Shown here: piece by piece, positions 27,928-36,671 of the stretch
Position numbering within the stretch: position 1 is the stretch's first letter
Layout: each line of letters begins with the position of its first letter
Assembly: GCA_965248935.1 (NCBI GenBank)
Contig: OZ252214.1
Coordinates: 3,906,001-3,970,000, forward strand
Direction: 5' to 3'
Length of the DNA stretch: 64,000 bases
Origin: G032773895 sp965248935
GTDB taxonomy: Bacteria; Pseudomonadota; Gammaproteobacteria; Pseudomonadales; Cellvibrionaceae
Translations under genes and position numbers: made by a program
Notes under the pieces: model-generated
The model's input: the letters and a program-made list of their open reading frames with translations, nothing else
Told to the model about the DNA's origin: nothing
Databases searched by the model: none

Positions 27928-30453
27928 TTGAGTAAAAAATCTGCGTTTAACGACCCTTTTGCAGACCGAGAAGCCCAGAAATACGAAAACCCTATTCCCA
28001 GTCGAGAAGTTATCTTAGCGCTACTTGAAAAGTCGTCAGGCCCTCTGACTCGGCGAGACATTTCCAACTCTCTAAAGCTGGGTAGTGAAGAACAGCTTGA
28101 AGCTTTGCGAAGGCGATTGCGCGCAATGGAACGTGACGGCCAGATCATATCCAATCGCAAAGGTGCCTACGGTCGAATAGATAAAATGGATTTAGTGAAG
28201 GGCGTTGTTCAGGGGCACCGAGATGGGTTCGGTTTTGTGATTCCTCATGACGGCTCAGAGGACGTTTACCTCAGCAATCGGCAAATGCGAAAAGTTTTTC
28301 ATGGCGATGAAGTACTGGTTCGCCCAGGGCCTTTAGACTTTAAAGGGCGCCGAGACGGCTCCATAGTCGAAGTGCTTACCCACAATACTCAGCAGTTAGT
28401 GGGACGTTATTTTTATGAAAAAGGAATTTGTTTTGTTCGTCCTGACAATACTCGATTAGGGCACGACGTTATTATTCCACCTGAAAATGTCAAGAATGCA
28501 AAGCATGGTCAATTTGTATTGATTGATATTATTCAACAGCCGGATCGAAGAGGTCCTCCGGCAGGTAATATTATCGAAATTATGGGAGAACACCTTGCTC
28601 CAGGTATGGAAATAGATGTCGCTATTCGCTCTCATAATATTCCTCATCTTTGGCCTGTTGATGTTGAAGAACAAATAAAAGAATACAGTCGTGAGGTGAG
28701 TGAAAAAGACAAAGGGCATAGAGTTGACCTGCGAGAGCACCCGTTTGTCACTATTGATGGTGAAGATGCCCGAGACTTTGACGATGCGGTTTATTGCGAA
28801 GAGAAAAAAGCAGGAGGCTGGAGATTATTTGTTGCTATTGCAGACGTATCTCATTATGTCGAAGTGGGGTCTGCCTTAGATAGAGAAGCAGCACATCGAG
28901 GAACGTCAGTTTATTTTCCCGACTATGTTGTTCCCATGTTACCTGAGATCCTGTCGAACGGTTTATGTTCCCTGAACCCGCAAGTGGATAGACTCTGTAT
29001 GGTCTGTGAAATGACCATTAGTGCAATAGGTAAAGTAAGCGGATATAAATTTTACGAAGCCGTTATGCACTCTCATGCTCGCTTAACCTATACCGAAGTT
29101 GGAAGTGTTATTGACGATAGGAATAAAAAACGTAGTGGCGTACGTCAACAGTTTCATGAAATTCTTCCGCAGATAGATGTGCTTCATGATTTATACCAAA
29201 CGCTTCGAGCAAACCGAGATACTCGTGGGGCGATAGATTTCGAAACTAAAGAAACGCGCATACTTTTTGACGATGAACGAAAGATTAAAAAAATTGTGCC
29301 TACCGAGCGTAATGAAGCGCACAAATTAATTGAAGAGTGTATGTTGGCGGCAAATGTTTGCGCCGCGAAATTTTTAGAATTTCATAAAATTCCAAGTTTA
29401 TACCGTGTCCATGAATCTCCCCGCGAAGAAAAAATAAAAATGCTTCAGGAGTTTTTGGGTGAGTTAGGCATTTCTATGTATTTTAATGGGGATGTTGGCC
29501 CAGAAGATTATCAAAATGTTCTGCAACACGTCGCTGATAGGCCCGATGCTAAATTGATCCAAACTGTCATGCTACGCAGTATGAACCAGGCAGTATATCA
29601 GCCAGAAAACCAAGGGCATTTTGGCTTAGCGTACCAAGCATATGCGCACTTCACCTCGCCAATTCGGCGTTACCCGGATCTGCTGGTTCACCGAGCTATT
29701 CGAAGTATTGTCCGCTCAAAAATAGAGACGGCAAAAGTTCGTCGAGTGAAAGGTGCTAAACCCCTGAGTAAAGCGAGCATCTACCCTTATGGTGATGAAA
29801 CCATGGTTAACCTAGGGGAGCAATGTTCTTTAAACGAAAGGCGTGCAGATGAAGCAACCCGAGATGTGGTTAACTGGCTGAAGTGCGAATACCTTAGGGG
29901 GCATGTGGGCGAATCTTTTGAAGGTGTTATTAGCGCCGTGACGGCATTTGGTGTTTTTGTTGAACTTAAAGAGATGTACGTCGAAGGCTTAGTTCATATC
30001 ACCGCGTTGCCTCAAGACTACTATCATCATGAAGCTGCACACCACCGGCTCGTGGGTGAGCGTACTCGCCGGGTTTTTCGTTTAGGTGATGAACTTGATG
30101 TTCAGGTCGTGAGAGTGAATCTTGATGAGCGCACGGTCGATTTTGAACTTAACCAAATTAAACCCCGCAAACGCCATAAAGTAAAAATTTCTTCTAAGGC
30201 AAAAGAGCTGACGGAAGAATACAAAAATGAAAATGTTCGTCGGGAGGGTGGACGAGGTGATACCAAAAAGACAGTGAGCGCCTCCGCCGAGAAAAAAACA
30301 AAAAATAAAAAGAAAAAAACAATCTCGAAAAGGGGCAGTACGAATAAAAGCACCCCAAAGAAGCATACTAAAAAGCCTAAAGTTGAGAGTTCTCCAGTTT
30401 CAGAAAATTCAAAACCAAAAAAGAAAAGATCAAAACATACCCCAAAGGGTTAA
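27928..30453 (+). CDS. rnr: ribonuclease R
   Basis: RNase R is a 3'-5' exonuclease that degrades structured RNA and takes part in rRNA quality control and trans-translation. The start is TTG at 27928 (MSKKSAFNDPF), since an upstream ATG is closed. Domains in order are an N-terminal winged helix (about 25-85), cold-shock domains, the RNB catalytic core with DGEDARDFDDAVY near residue 280 and FTSPIRRYPDLLVHRAI, then S1 (GVISAVTAFGVFVELKEM). A Lys/Ser-rich basic tail of about 90 residues follows. The length of 841 is typical. rlmB follows 37 bases downstream. Confidence 0.96.
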   Translation: MSKKSAFNDPFADREAQKYENPIPSREVILALLEKSSGPLTRRDISNSLKLGSEEQLEALRRRLRAMERDGQIISNRKGAYGRIDKMDLVKGVVQGHRDGFGFVIPHDGSEDVYLSNRQMRKVFHGDEVLVRPGPLDFKGRRDGSIVEVLTHNTQQLVGRYFYEKGICFVRPDNTRLGHDVIIPPENVKNAKHGQFVLIDIIQQPDRRGPPAGNIIEIMGEHLAPGMEIDVAIRSHNIPHLWPVDVEEQIKEYSREVSEKDKGHRVDLREHPFVTIDGEDARDFDDAVYCEEKKAGGWRLFVAIADVSHYVEVGSALDREAAHRGTSVYFPDYVVPMLPEILSNGLCSLNPQVDRLCMVCEMTISAIGKVSGYKFYEAVMHSHARLTYTEVGSVIDDRNKKRSGVRQQFHEILPQIDVLHDLYQTLRANRDTRGAIDFETKETRILFDDERKIKKIVPTERNEAHKLIEECMLAANVCAAKFLEFHKIPSLYRVHESPREEKIKMLQEFLGELGISMYFNGDVGPEDYQNVLQHVADRPDAKLIQTVMLRSMNQAVYQPENQGHFGLAYQAYAHFTSPIRRYPDLLVHRAIRSIVRSKIETAKVRRVKGAKPLSKASIYPYGDETMVNLGEQCSLNERRADEATRDVVNWLKCEYLRGHVGESFEGVISAVTAFGVFVELKEMYVEGLVHITALPQDYYHHEAAHHRLVGERTRRVFRLGDELDVQVVRVNLDERTVDFELNQIKPRKRHKVKISSKAKELTEEYKNENVRREGGRGDTKKTVSASAEKKTKNKKKKTISKRGSTNKSTPKKHTKKPKVESSPVSENSKPKKKRSKHTPKG

Positions 30454-30490
30454 AAAATAATTTTTTCAGACCCATAAAACCAAGATAGCA

Positions 30491-31234
30491 ATGGCAAAAT
30501 TAGAACAAATATTTGGTATTCATGCGCTTCAATCTTTATTGAAAACCTCCCCCAACCGATTAGTGGAACTTTATCTGATACGTGGTCGGCAAGATCAGCG
30601 GATGCAAAAGTTAGTCACGTCTGCTGAAAGCATAGGAATAAAGGCAAAGGTTGTTGATAAAGCTGCACTGGATGCAAAATGCTCTGGCAATCATCAAGGT
30701 GTATTTGCCTATGTCATGCCGGGGAAACGATTAAACGAAAAAGACCTCTATCAAATGGTGGAGCAAAGTGGTTCAGACCCACTTATCCTAGTATTGGACG
30801 GAGTAACTGACCCCCATAATCTAGGAGCCTGTTTGCGTTCTGCGGATGCTGCGGGAGTGATGGCGGTAGTGATTCCAAAAGATAACTCAGCGGGGCTAAA
30901 CGATGTGGCACGCAAGGTAGCCTGTGGTGCCGCAGAAAGCGTCCCCCTTATATCCGTCACCAACTTAGCTCGGAGTCTTAAAAAGCTCCAAGAGCTTGGT
31001 TTATGGATATCGGGTGCGGCGGGCGAAGCCGCTCAAAATATCTACGAGGCGAGTCTCTCAGGGCCAAGAGTGATTGTTATGGGAGCCGAAGGGGCGGGTA
31101 TGAGGCGCCTTACCAAAGATACCTGCGATGAACTTATCAAGATTCCCATGGCTGGAAGCGTATCCAGCTTGAATGTTTCCGTGGCAACAGGCGTAGTGCT
31201 ATTTGAAACAGTGCGTCAGAGAAGTCTGGATTAG
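30491..31234 (+). CDS. rlmB: 23S rRNA 2'-O-methyltransferase RlmB
   Basis: RlmB methylates G2251 of 23S rRNA using SAM. The 247-residue protein has the SpoU substrate-binding N-terminus (QIFGIHALQSLLKT) and the knotted methyltransferase motifs DPHNLGACLRSADAAG, VIVMGAEGAGMRRL and IPMAGSVSSLNVSVATGVVLFE. It sits directly after rnr, as in most gammaproteobacteria. Confidence 0.97.
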   Translation: MAKLEQIFGIHALQSLLKTSPNRLVELYLIRGRQDQRMQKLVTSAESIGIKAKVVDKAALDAKCSGNHQGVFAYVMPGKRLNEKDLYQMVEQSGSDPLILVLDGVTDPHNLGACLRSADAAGVMAVVIPKDNSAGLNDVARKVACGAAESVPLISVTNLARSLKKLQELGLWISGAAGEAAQNIYEASLSGPRVIVMGAEGAGMRRLTKDTCDELIKIPMAGSVSSLNVSVATGVVLFETVRQRSLD

Positions 31235-31385
31235 TATTTAGGGCCTCAAAACACTTCCTAGTTGCTTTTTTGTTGCCAACTCCCTAGAATACGCCGCCCA
31301 ACCCGCCCCTGCGCTAAAAGTAGAGAGGCGGATACTCCTTGCTTCACCTTTGTTAAGGGAAGCTACTAACCCGTAAGGAGCGATA

Positions 31386-31946
31386 ATGCGTCATTACGAA
31401 ATTGTGTTCCTGGTCCACCCTGATCAGAGCGAACAAGTAGCCGGCATGATCGAGCGCTACAGTTCAATTGTTAAAGACAGCGGTGGCAGTGTTCACCGAC
31501 TAGAAGATTGGGGCCGTCGTCAGCTAGCCTATTCAATCAACAAAATTCACAAAGCTCACTATGTTCTTATGAACGTTGAATGTTCTGAGGAAGCTCTTGA
31601 AGAGTTGACTAAGAACTTCCGTTATAACGATGCAGTGCTCCGAAATATGGTTATTCGCTGTGACGAAGCTGTTACAGAAGAATCCTCCATCATGAAAGCT
31701 GAAAAAGAGAATCGTGAGCGTAAGAGTCGTGCTGATCAGCGCGCTCAACAAGAGTCATCCGAAGCTGCTAGTGCTAAAACTGAAGAAGTTCCTCCTAGTA
31801 AAGAAACTCCTAGTAAAGAAACTCCTAGTAAAGAAGCTACCAGTAAAGAAACTCCTAATAAAGAAGCTCCTAGTAAAGAAGCTAGTGAAGAAAAAAGCGT
31901 TGAAGCTGAAGTCAGCGAAACAAAAACTGGAAGTGAGGAGGAATAA
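31386..31946 (+). CDS. rpsF: 30S ribosomal protein S6 with extended repeat tail
   Basis: S6 binds S18 and the central domain of 16S rRNA. The core (residues 1-100, MRHYEIVFLVHPDQSEQV ... RNMVIRCDEAVTEES) is normal. The tail is unusually long, giving 186 residues. It carries six 15-base repeats coding for five-residue units like PSKET or PSKEA, then an acidic end GSEEE. In E. coli the Glu-Glu end of S6 is extended by RimK, and the three terminal Glu here could be a similar target. AAGGAG precedes the ATG. rpsR begins 2 bases after the stop. Confidence 0.96.
   Translation: MRHYEIVFLVHPDQSEQVAGMIERYSSIVKDSGGSVHRLEDWGRRQLAYSINKIHKAHYVLMNVECSEEALEELTKNFRYNDAVLRNMVIRCDEAVTEESSIMKAEKENRERKSRADQRAQQESSEAASAKTEEVPPSKETPSKETPSKEATSKETPNKEAPSKEASEEKSVEAEVSETKTGSEEE
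31794..31883 (+). repeat. 15-bp tandem repeat inside rpsF
   Basis: Six in-frame copies of a 15-base unit based on CCTAGTAAAGAAACT, with small changes (GCT for ACT, ACC for CCT, AAT for AGT). They code for PSKET/PSKEA units in the S6 tail. Copy number could vary between strains without breaking the frame. Confidence 0.85.
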
Positions 31947-31948
31947 TT

Positions 31949-32176
31949 ATGTCACGTTTTTTTCGTCGTCGTAGGTTCTGCCGTTTCACCTCTGAAGGTG
32001 TTAAGCAAATTGATTATAAAGACCTGGAAACTTTAAAAGCCTACGTTACTGAAACAGGCAAAATTGTTCCTAGTCGTATTACAGGTACAAAAGCAAGATA
32101 TCAGCGTCAGCTAGCAACAGCCGTTAAACGTGCGCGTTATATTGCTTTGTTACCGTATACTGATGCGCACGAGTAA
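31949..32176 (+). CDS. rpsR: 30S ribosomal protein S18
   Basis: S18 forms a dimer with S6 on the 30S platform. The 75-residue protein starts MSRFFRRRRFCRFTSEG and ends IALLPYTDAHE, both conserved. GAGGAGG lies upstream of the ATG, overlapping the end of rpsF, so the two are translationally linked. Confidence 0.98.
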   Translation: MSRFFRRRRFCRFTSEGVKQIDYKDLETLKAYVTETGKIVPSRITGTKARYQRQLATAVKRARYIALLPYTDAHE

Positions 32177-32203
32177 TCGTTAAATCAGTAAAAGAGAAAA
32201 AAC

Positions 32204-33073
32204 ATGGTACGCGCTCTAGCTGAATTTATTATGCGTGGGCGCATCCAGGCGGCGAGCGTAGCTCTGTTAGGAAGCTGGCTCCCCCTGTTAACCCAGGTAA
32301 CACCGGGGCTGGTCACCTTAAGAAAAGGGTGGCAAGAAGGCTTTATCATTACGCTTTGGGCGGCATTGCCAGCATTATTGGCATTGTGGTTAGGTGATTT
32401 TGGTTTAGCCCAGGTTCTTGCAAGTGTTGCTGTAATAGGTGCATCTTATATTGCTGCTGGAGTACTCCGGGCCACAGTTTCATGGTCCGCAGCCCTGGCA
32501 GTGATTGTCGGCCTTAGCGCGTTATCCGCTGTGGTAATTGGTTTTGGTTTTGGTGGAATTGCAGAAGAGTTGGAAACGTTCTTTTCCAAACTTCTAGCCT
32601 CTGCTAAAAGCGAAAGTGATCCAGAATTGCTAACGCAATTTGCGGTCTGGAGTGATATTCGTGCGGCGGGCTTGATTGCTATGTGGGTAGGGCTTTCTGC
32701 TACTTTGGGTATTATTGTTGCTCGCTGGTGGCAGGCAGTTTTGTATAACCCAGGAGGCTTTCGCTCAGAGTTTTATCGGTTACAGTTGGTTAAACCCCTA
32801 GCCATTTTTTGCGGGGCTGCCTCCTTGTACTGTTTGCTGAGCGGGCCTGATTACCAATTTTGGGCAGAGTTATTTCGATTGCCCATGGTATTGGTAGGCT
32901 TAGGGATTGCCCATAACGTGATATCTAAGTACCGATTCGGGTTTTTGGCGGTTGGGGCAGTGTATGTTGCACTTATTACCGTACCAATCGCAGGCTTGTT
33001 ATTGGCGCTTATTGGTCTAACAGACGCTTGGATTGATTACAGAAAACGATTTAATTTATTGCCTCCAGAATAG
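32204..33073 (+). CDS. multi-pass membrane protein between rpsR and rplI
   Basis: This 289-residue protein has about eight hydrophobic segments, for example WAALPALLALWLGDFGLAQV, LAVIVGLSALSAVVIGFGFG and LIAMWVGLSATLGIIVARWW. A membrane protein of this kind lies between rpsR and rplI in Pseudomonas and related genera, and some are assigned to DUF2232. The function is unknown. The position in a ribosomal-protein operon suggests constitutive co-expression. Confidence 0.8.
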   Translation: MVRALAEFIMRGRIQAASVALLGSWLPLLTQVTPGLVTLRKGWQEGFIITLWAALPALLALWLGDFGLAQVLASVAVIGASYIAAGVLRATVSWSAALAVIVGLSALSAVVIGFGFGGIAEELETFFSKLLASAKSESDPELLTQFAVWSDIRAAGLIAMWVGLSATLGIIVARWWQAVLYNPGGFRSEFYRLQLVKPLAIFCGAASLYCLLSGPDYQFWAELFRLPMVLVGLGIAHNVISKYRFGFLAVGAVYVALITVPIAGLLLALIGLTDAWIDYRKRFNLLPPE

Positions 33074-33103
33074 GTGGCAGTGTAAAAATAGAGGGTAAGC
33101 GAG

Positions 33104-33553
33104 ATGGAAGTTATTCTACTCGAAAAAGTGGGTAATCTAGGTACTGTAGGTGACCGAGTTGCAATTAAGTCTGGTTTTGGCCGTAACTTTTTGTTGCCAC
33201 AGGGTAAAGCAATTCCAGCTACCGAAGCGAATATTGCTGAATTTGATGCTCGTCGTGCAGAACTTGAGGCCGCAGCGTCAGATAAAAGAACATCTGCTGA
33301 AGGTCGTGCTAAGTTACTAGAAGGTCTAGGGGTTATCACGATCACAGCTAAAGCTGGTGACGAAGGCAAGCTGTTCGGTTCTATCGGAGCACGTGATATT
33401 GCCGATGCTGTTACTGCTGCTGGCGTTGAAGTGTCCAAATCTGAAGTTAAGTTGCCCCAGGGTACTTTGCGTGAAATAGGTGAATTCGACATTGATATTC
33501 AGCTACACGTAGACGTTACCCAGGTGATTAAACTGGTTATTGAAACTGAGTAA
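33104..33553 (+). CDS. rplI: 50S ribosomal protein L9
   Basis: L9 binds 23S rRNA near the L1 stalk and helps keep the reading frame. The 149-residue protein starts MEVILLEKVGNLGTVGDRV and has the conserved GFGRNFLLPQGKAIPAT and GKLFGSIGARDIADAV. It is the last ribosomal gene of the cluster before dnaB. Confidence 0.98.
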   Translation: MEVILLEKVGNLGTVGDRVAIKSGFGRNFLLPQGKAIPATEANIAEFDARRAELEAAASDKRTSAEGRAKLLEGLGVITITAKAGDEGKLFGSIGARDIADAVTAAGVEVSKSEVKLPQGTLREIGEFDIDIQLHVDVTQVIKLVIETE

Positions 33554-33753
33554 TCGTTTGAAATAAGAAGGAAAGGCCCCAGTTTTTATCGGGGCTAGCC
33601 TCTCTTGTTCTCTAGCGAAAAACGATTGGGTGCATATCAGGTTCGATTCGGACTAGGTATGCGCCCATTTTGCGTTTAATCTATCGCTATAAACTTTTGC
33701 AAAAGCCACCTAGGGGGCGACTTTTGGATCAATACGAGCCTGAAAGCATAGGT

Positions 33754-35118
33754 ATGACCACTGAGTTTGAGTCTTCAGTGAACCCGTTGCCTCACTCCGT
33801 TGAAGCTGAGCAATCGGTTATCGGTGGTTTGATGCAGGATGCAGAGCACTTTGACGCCGTATCCGAAAATGTATCCGAAAATGACTTCTTTGTTGCTCGG
33901 CACCGGCAAATATTTCGCACCATGGTGGCCCTGCGGGAAAAAGACCAGCCACTCGATGTGATTACCGTATCCGAAGCGCTATCCCACAATGGTGAGCTAG
34001 AGTCTTCGGGAGGGTTGGACTACCTAACTGACTTAGCCACCAATGTGCCCAGTAGTGCCAACGTGGCTGCCTATGCCAAAATCGTTAGCGAACGATCCAC
34101 CCTTCGACAGTTAATTTCCGCTGCCACTGAGATAAGCAAAGCCAGCTATAACCCTGCCGGAATGGCCTCTGAAGACCTTCTCCAATTTGCCGAGAAGCGT
34201 GTGCTTGAAATTGCTGAAGAGCGTCCTAAAGAAGGGGGTTTTGTCGATGTTAATGTGTTGCTAAAAAGCACCATTAACAAAATTGACGAGCTGGTTCGTT
34301 CCGGTAGCGACATCACAGGTATTTCCACTGGTCTAAGTGAACTGGACGAAAGAACCTCGGGTTGGCAGCCGGGTGAATTGGTTATTTTGGCTGCTCGCCC
34401 ATCAATGGGGAAAACCGCACTAGCACTGAACTTTGTTGAATCGGCAATTATGTCTCAGGACAAGCCCGCCCTTGTATTCAGTATGGAGATGCCGGCAAAC
34501 TCGCTGATTATGCGAATGCTCTCTTCTGTGGGCCGCATAGACCAGGGCCGCATCCGCAATGGTTCCCTGACCCAGGAAGACTGGCCAAAGCTGGAAATGG
34601 CTGCCCGCAAAATGAAAGATAAAAAGCTCTTTATCGACGACACAGCGGGCCTGACACCGAACGAAGTGCGTGCTAGAGTCAAGCGTATAGTCCGAGAACA
34701 CGGCAACCCCTCCCTGATTATGATCGACTATATCCAGCTAATGCATGTTGGCGGGAACTCTGATGGGCGTACCCAGGAAGTGTCTGAAATATCCCGTTCG
34801 ATGAAAGCCTTAGCAAAGGAATATGAATGCCCGGTTATTGCCTTGTCCCAGCTTAATCGGGGGGTGGAGCAGCGCCCAAACAAGCGGCCTATGAACTCAG
34901 ACTTACGTGAATCCGGTGCGATAGAGCAGGATGCGGATGTGATTCTATTTATCTATCGTGATGAATATTACAACGAAGACAGTGCAGAGAAAGGCGTTGC
35001 CGAACTGATTGTGGGCAAGCACAGAAACGGGGAAGTGGGAACCTGTCGAGCAGCATTTATCGGTAAATACACCCGTTTTGACAATTTGGCGCCTGAATAC
35101 TTCCAAAGCACTGAATAG
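33754..35118 (+). CDS. dnaB: replicative DNA helicase DnaB
   Basis: DnaB is the hexameric 5'-3' helicase of the replication fork. The start at 33754 (MTTEFESSVNPLPHSVEAEQ) is preferred because it gives a usual-length protein of 454 residues and a conserved N-terminus. An in-frame TTG at 33670 would add 28 atypical residues. The N-terminal domain binds primase. The RecA-like core has Walker A ARPSMGKTALALN and Walker B LIMIDYIQLM, then LSQLNRGVEQRPNKRP and SDLRESGAIEQDADV. No intein is present. Confidence 0.96.
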   Translation: MTTEFESSVNPLPHSVEAEQSVIGGLMQDAEHFDAVSENVSENDFFVARHRQIFRTMVALREKDQPLDVITVSEALSHNGELESSGGLDYLTDLATNVPSSANVAAYAKIVSERSTLRQLISAATEISKASYNPAGMASEDLLQFAEKRVLEIAEERPKEGGFVDVNVLLKSTINKIDELVRSGSDITGISTGLSELDERTSGWQPGELVILAARPSMGKTALALNFVESAIMSQDKPALVFSMEMPANSLIMRMLSSVGRIDQGRIRNGSLTQEDWPKLEMAARKMKDKKLFIDDTAGLTPNEVRARVKRIVREHGNPSLIMIDYIQLMHVGGNSDGRTQEVSEISRSMKALAKEYECPVIALSQLNRGVEQRPNKRPMNSDLRESGAIEQDADVILFIYRDEYYNEDSAEKGVAELIVGKHRNGEVGTCRAAFIGKYTRFDNLAPEYFQSTE

Positions 35119-35212
35119 ACAAAAGTTTGATCACTATGCGGCTGTACCTTAGCGCAACTGGCGGGTATCATCTGCGCCAGTCAAAAATAGGGTAGTCATT
35201 CTGGATTGATTA

Positions 35213-36070
35213 ATGGATGTTTTCCACCATATACAGAGTATTCGGTCTTCGCTAGCAGAGCTGAGGAAGTTAGGTAAACGCATTGGGTTTGTTCCCACAA
35301 TGGGCAACCTGCACAATGCCCATTTGGCTTTGGTGAAAGAAGCTCAGCAAGTAGCTGACGTGGTTGTAGTGAGTATCTTTGTCAATCGGCTTCAGTTTGG
35401 GTTGAATGAAGACTGGGATAAGTATCCTCGTACCTTAGACGCAGATACACAAAAACTGATTGGCATAGGCTGTGATTTTTTGTTTTGCCCTGAAGAACTA
35501 GAAATCTACCCTAATGGGATGGATGCGCAAACACGGGTAATCGCACCTTCAATGTCTGATATGCTCTGCGGGGCTAGTCGTCCAGGCCACTTCGAAGGCG
35601 TCACGACCGTTGTTAGTAAGTTGTTTAATATCATTCAGCCTGACGTTGCGATTTTTGGCTCAAAAGATTATCAACAATCAGCTATAATCCGCCGCATGGT
35701 GGAAGATCTCTGTATACCTGTGGAGATTCGTGCCAGTGATATAGTGCGTGAAGACGATGGTTTGGCAATGAGTTCGCGCAATAGTTTCATCCTTGCGAAC
35801 GAGCGACCAAAAGCCAATCAGCTATACACATCACTGAGCTGGGTTTGCAAACAAATACAGGCAGGGCGACAAGATTTTCAGGCGCTTGAGCAAGAGGCGA
35901 AGAGACAAATAGAATCGGTTGGGTTTAAACCGGATTACCTTACAGTAAGTCACAGTAAAACCCTTGAGCCAGCAGCTCACGACGATAAACAGATAACCGT
36001 TCTTGGGGCAATGTATACCCAAGACGCAAGATTAATCGATAACCTATCGCTGAGAATTCACACCGACTAG
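35213..36070 (+). CDS. panC: pantothenate synthetase
   Basis: PanC condenses pantoate and beta-alanine with ATP to give pantothenate, the precursor of coenzyme A. The 285-residue protein has the nucleotide-binding FVPTMGNLHNAHLALV, then VVVSIFVNRLQFG, FGSKDYQQSAIIRRMVED and REDDGLAMSSRN. panD, which supplies beta-alanine, follows 28 bases downstream, forming a panCD pair. Confidence 0.97.
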   Translation: MDVFHHIQSIRSSLAELRKLGKRIGFVPTMGNLHNAHLALVKEAQQVADVVVVSIFVNRLQFGLNEDWDKYPRTLDADTQKLIGIGCDFLFCPEELEIYPNGMDAQTRVIAPSMSDMLCGASRPGHFEGVTTVVSKLFNIIQPDVAIFGSKDYQQSAIIRRMVEDLCIPVEIRASDIVREDDGLAMSSRNSFILANERPKANQLYTSLSWVCKQIQAGRQDFQALEQEAKRQIESVGFKPDYLTVSHSKTLEPAAHDDKQITVLGAMYTQDARLIDNLSLRIHTD

Positions 36071-36098
36071 GGTAGGGAAAAGTAACTGAGGTTTATTT

Positions 36099-36479
36099 AT
36101 GCAAATTACTCTTTTAAAAGGTAAATTGCACATGGCTTGTGTCACCCAAGCAGAACTCTGGTATGACGGTTCCTGCGCAATTGATGCGGACTTGGTTCGT
36201 CTTGCCGGGTTGCGTGAGTTCGAAAAAATTGAAATTTATAACGTCGATAATGGTGAACGGTTTTCGACCTACGTGATTCTTGCCGAAGCTGGGTCCAAAA
36301 CCATCTCTATGAATGGCGCAGCGGCTAGAAGAGTGCAAGTAGGGGATAGAATTATTATTGCGGCTTATGGTCAGTGCAGTGAACAAGAGGGCGATAGCTA
36401 TAAGCCTAAGCTTGTCTATCTAAACCAAGATAACTCAGTAGAGCGGACAAGCAATACCATACCTGTACAATTAGCTTAA
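36099..36479 (+). CDS. panD: aspartate 1-decarboxylase
   Basis: PanD makes beta-alanine from aspartate using a pyruvoyl group formed by self-cleavage. The cleavage site Gly24-Ser25 is intact in ELWYDGSCAID, so the proenzyme should mature. The rest (NVDNGERFSTYVI, NGAAARRVQVGDRIIIAAY) is conserved. The 126-residue length is normal. A terminator follows the stop. Confidence 0.97.
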   Translation: MQITLLKGKLHMACVTQAELWYDGSCAIDADLVRLAGLREFEKIEIYNVDNGERFSTYVILAEAGSKTISMNGAAARRVQVGDRIIIAAYGQCSEQEGDSYKPKLVYLNQDNSVERTSNTIPVQLA

Positions 36480-36490
36480 GAATTAGAAAG

Positions 36491-36534
36491 CAGTTTGAGA
36501 CGTTCGCAGGCAAAACCTCTCAAGCTGTTTTTTT
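36491..36534 (+). terminator. Rho-independent terminator after panD
   Basis: CAGTTTGAGA pairs with TCTCAAGCTG (10 bp, one G-T wobble) across a 17-base loop, followed by seven T residues. Confidence 0.75.
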
Positions 36535-36671
36535 ATGACTGGATTTTACAGTCGTTTATTCCTGCGGTTGATTCCGTTTGTTTAATTAAAAAAGGATTTC
36601 GCCAGCCGATATATGGCCGGCTCCATTAGGATTACACACTTACAATTAATAAAGATTGATGGAGTTACGTT

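Noticed and set aside
35157..35181. Hairpin ACTGGCG/CGCCAGT after dnaB as a terminator
   Set aside because: The 7-bp stem is not followed by a T tract and the loop is long, so it is too weak to list.
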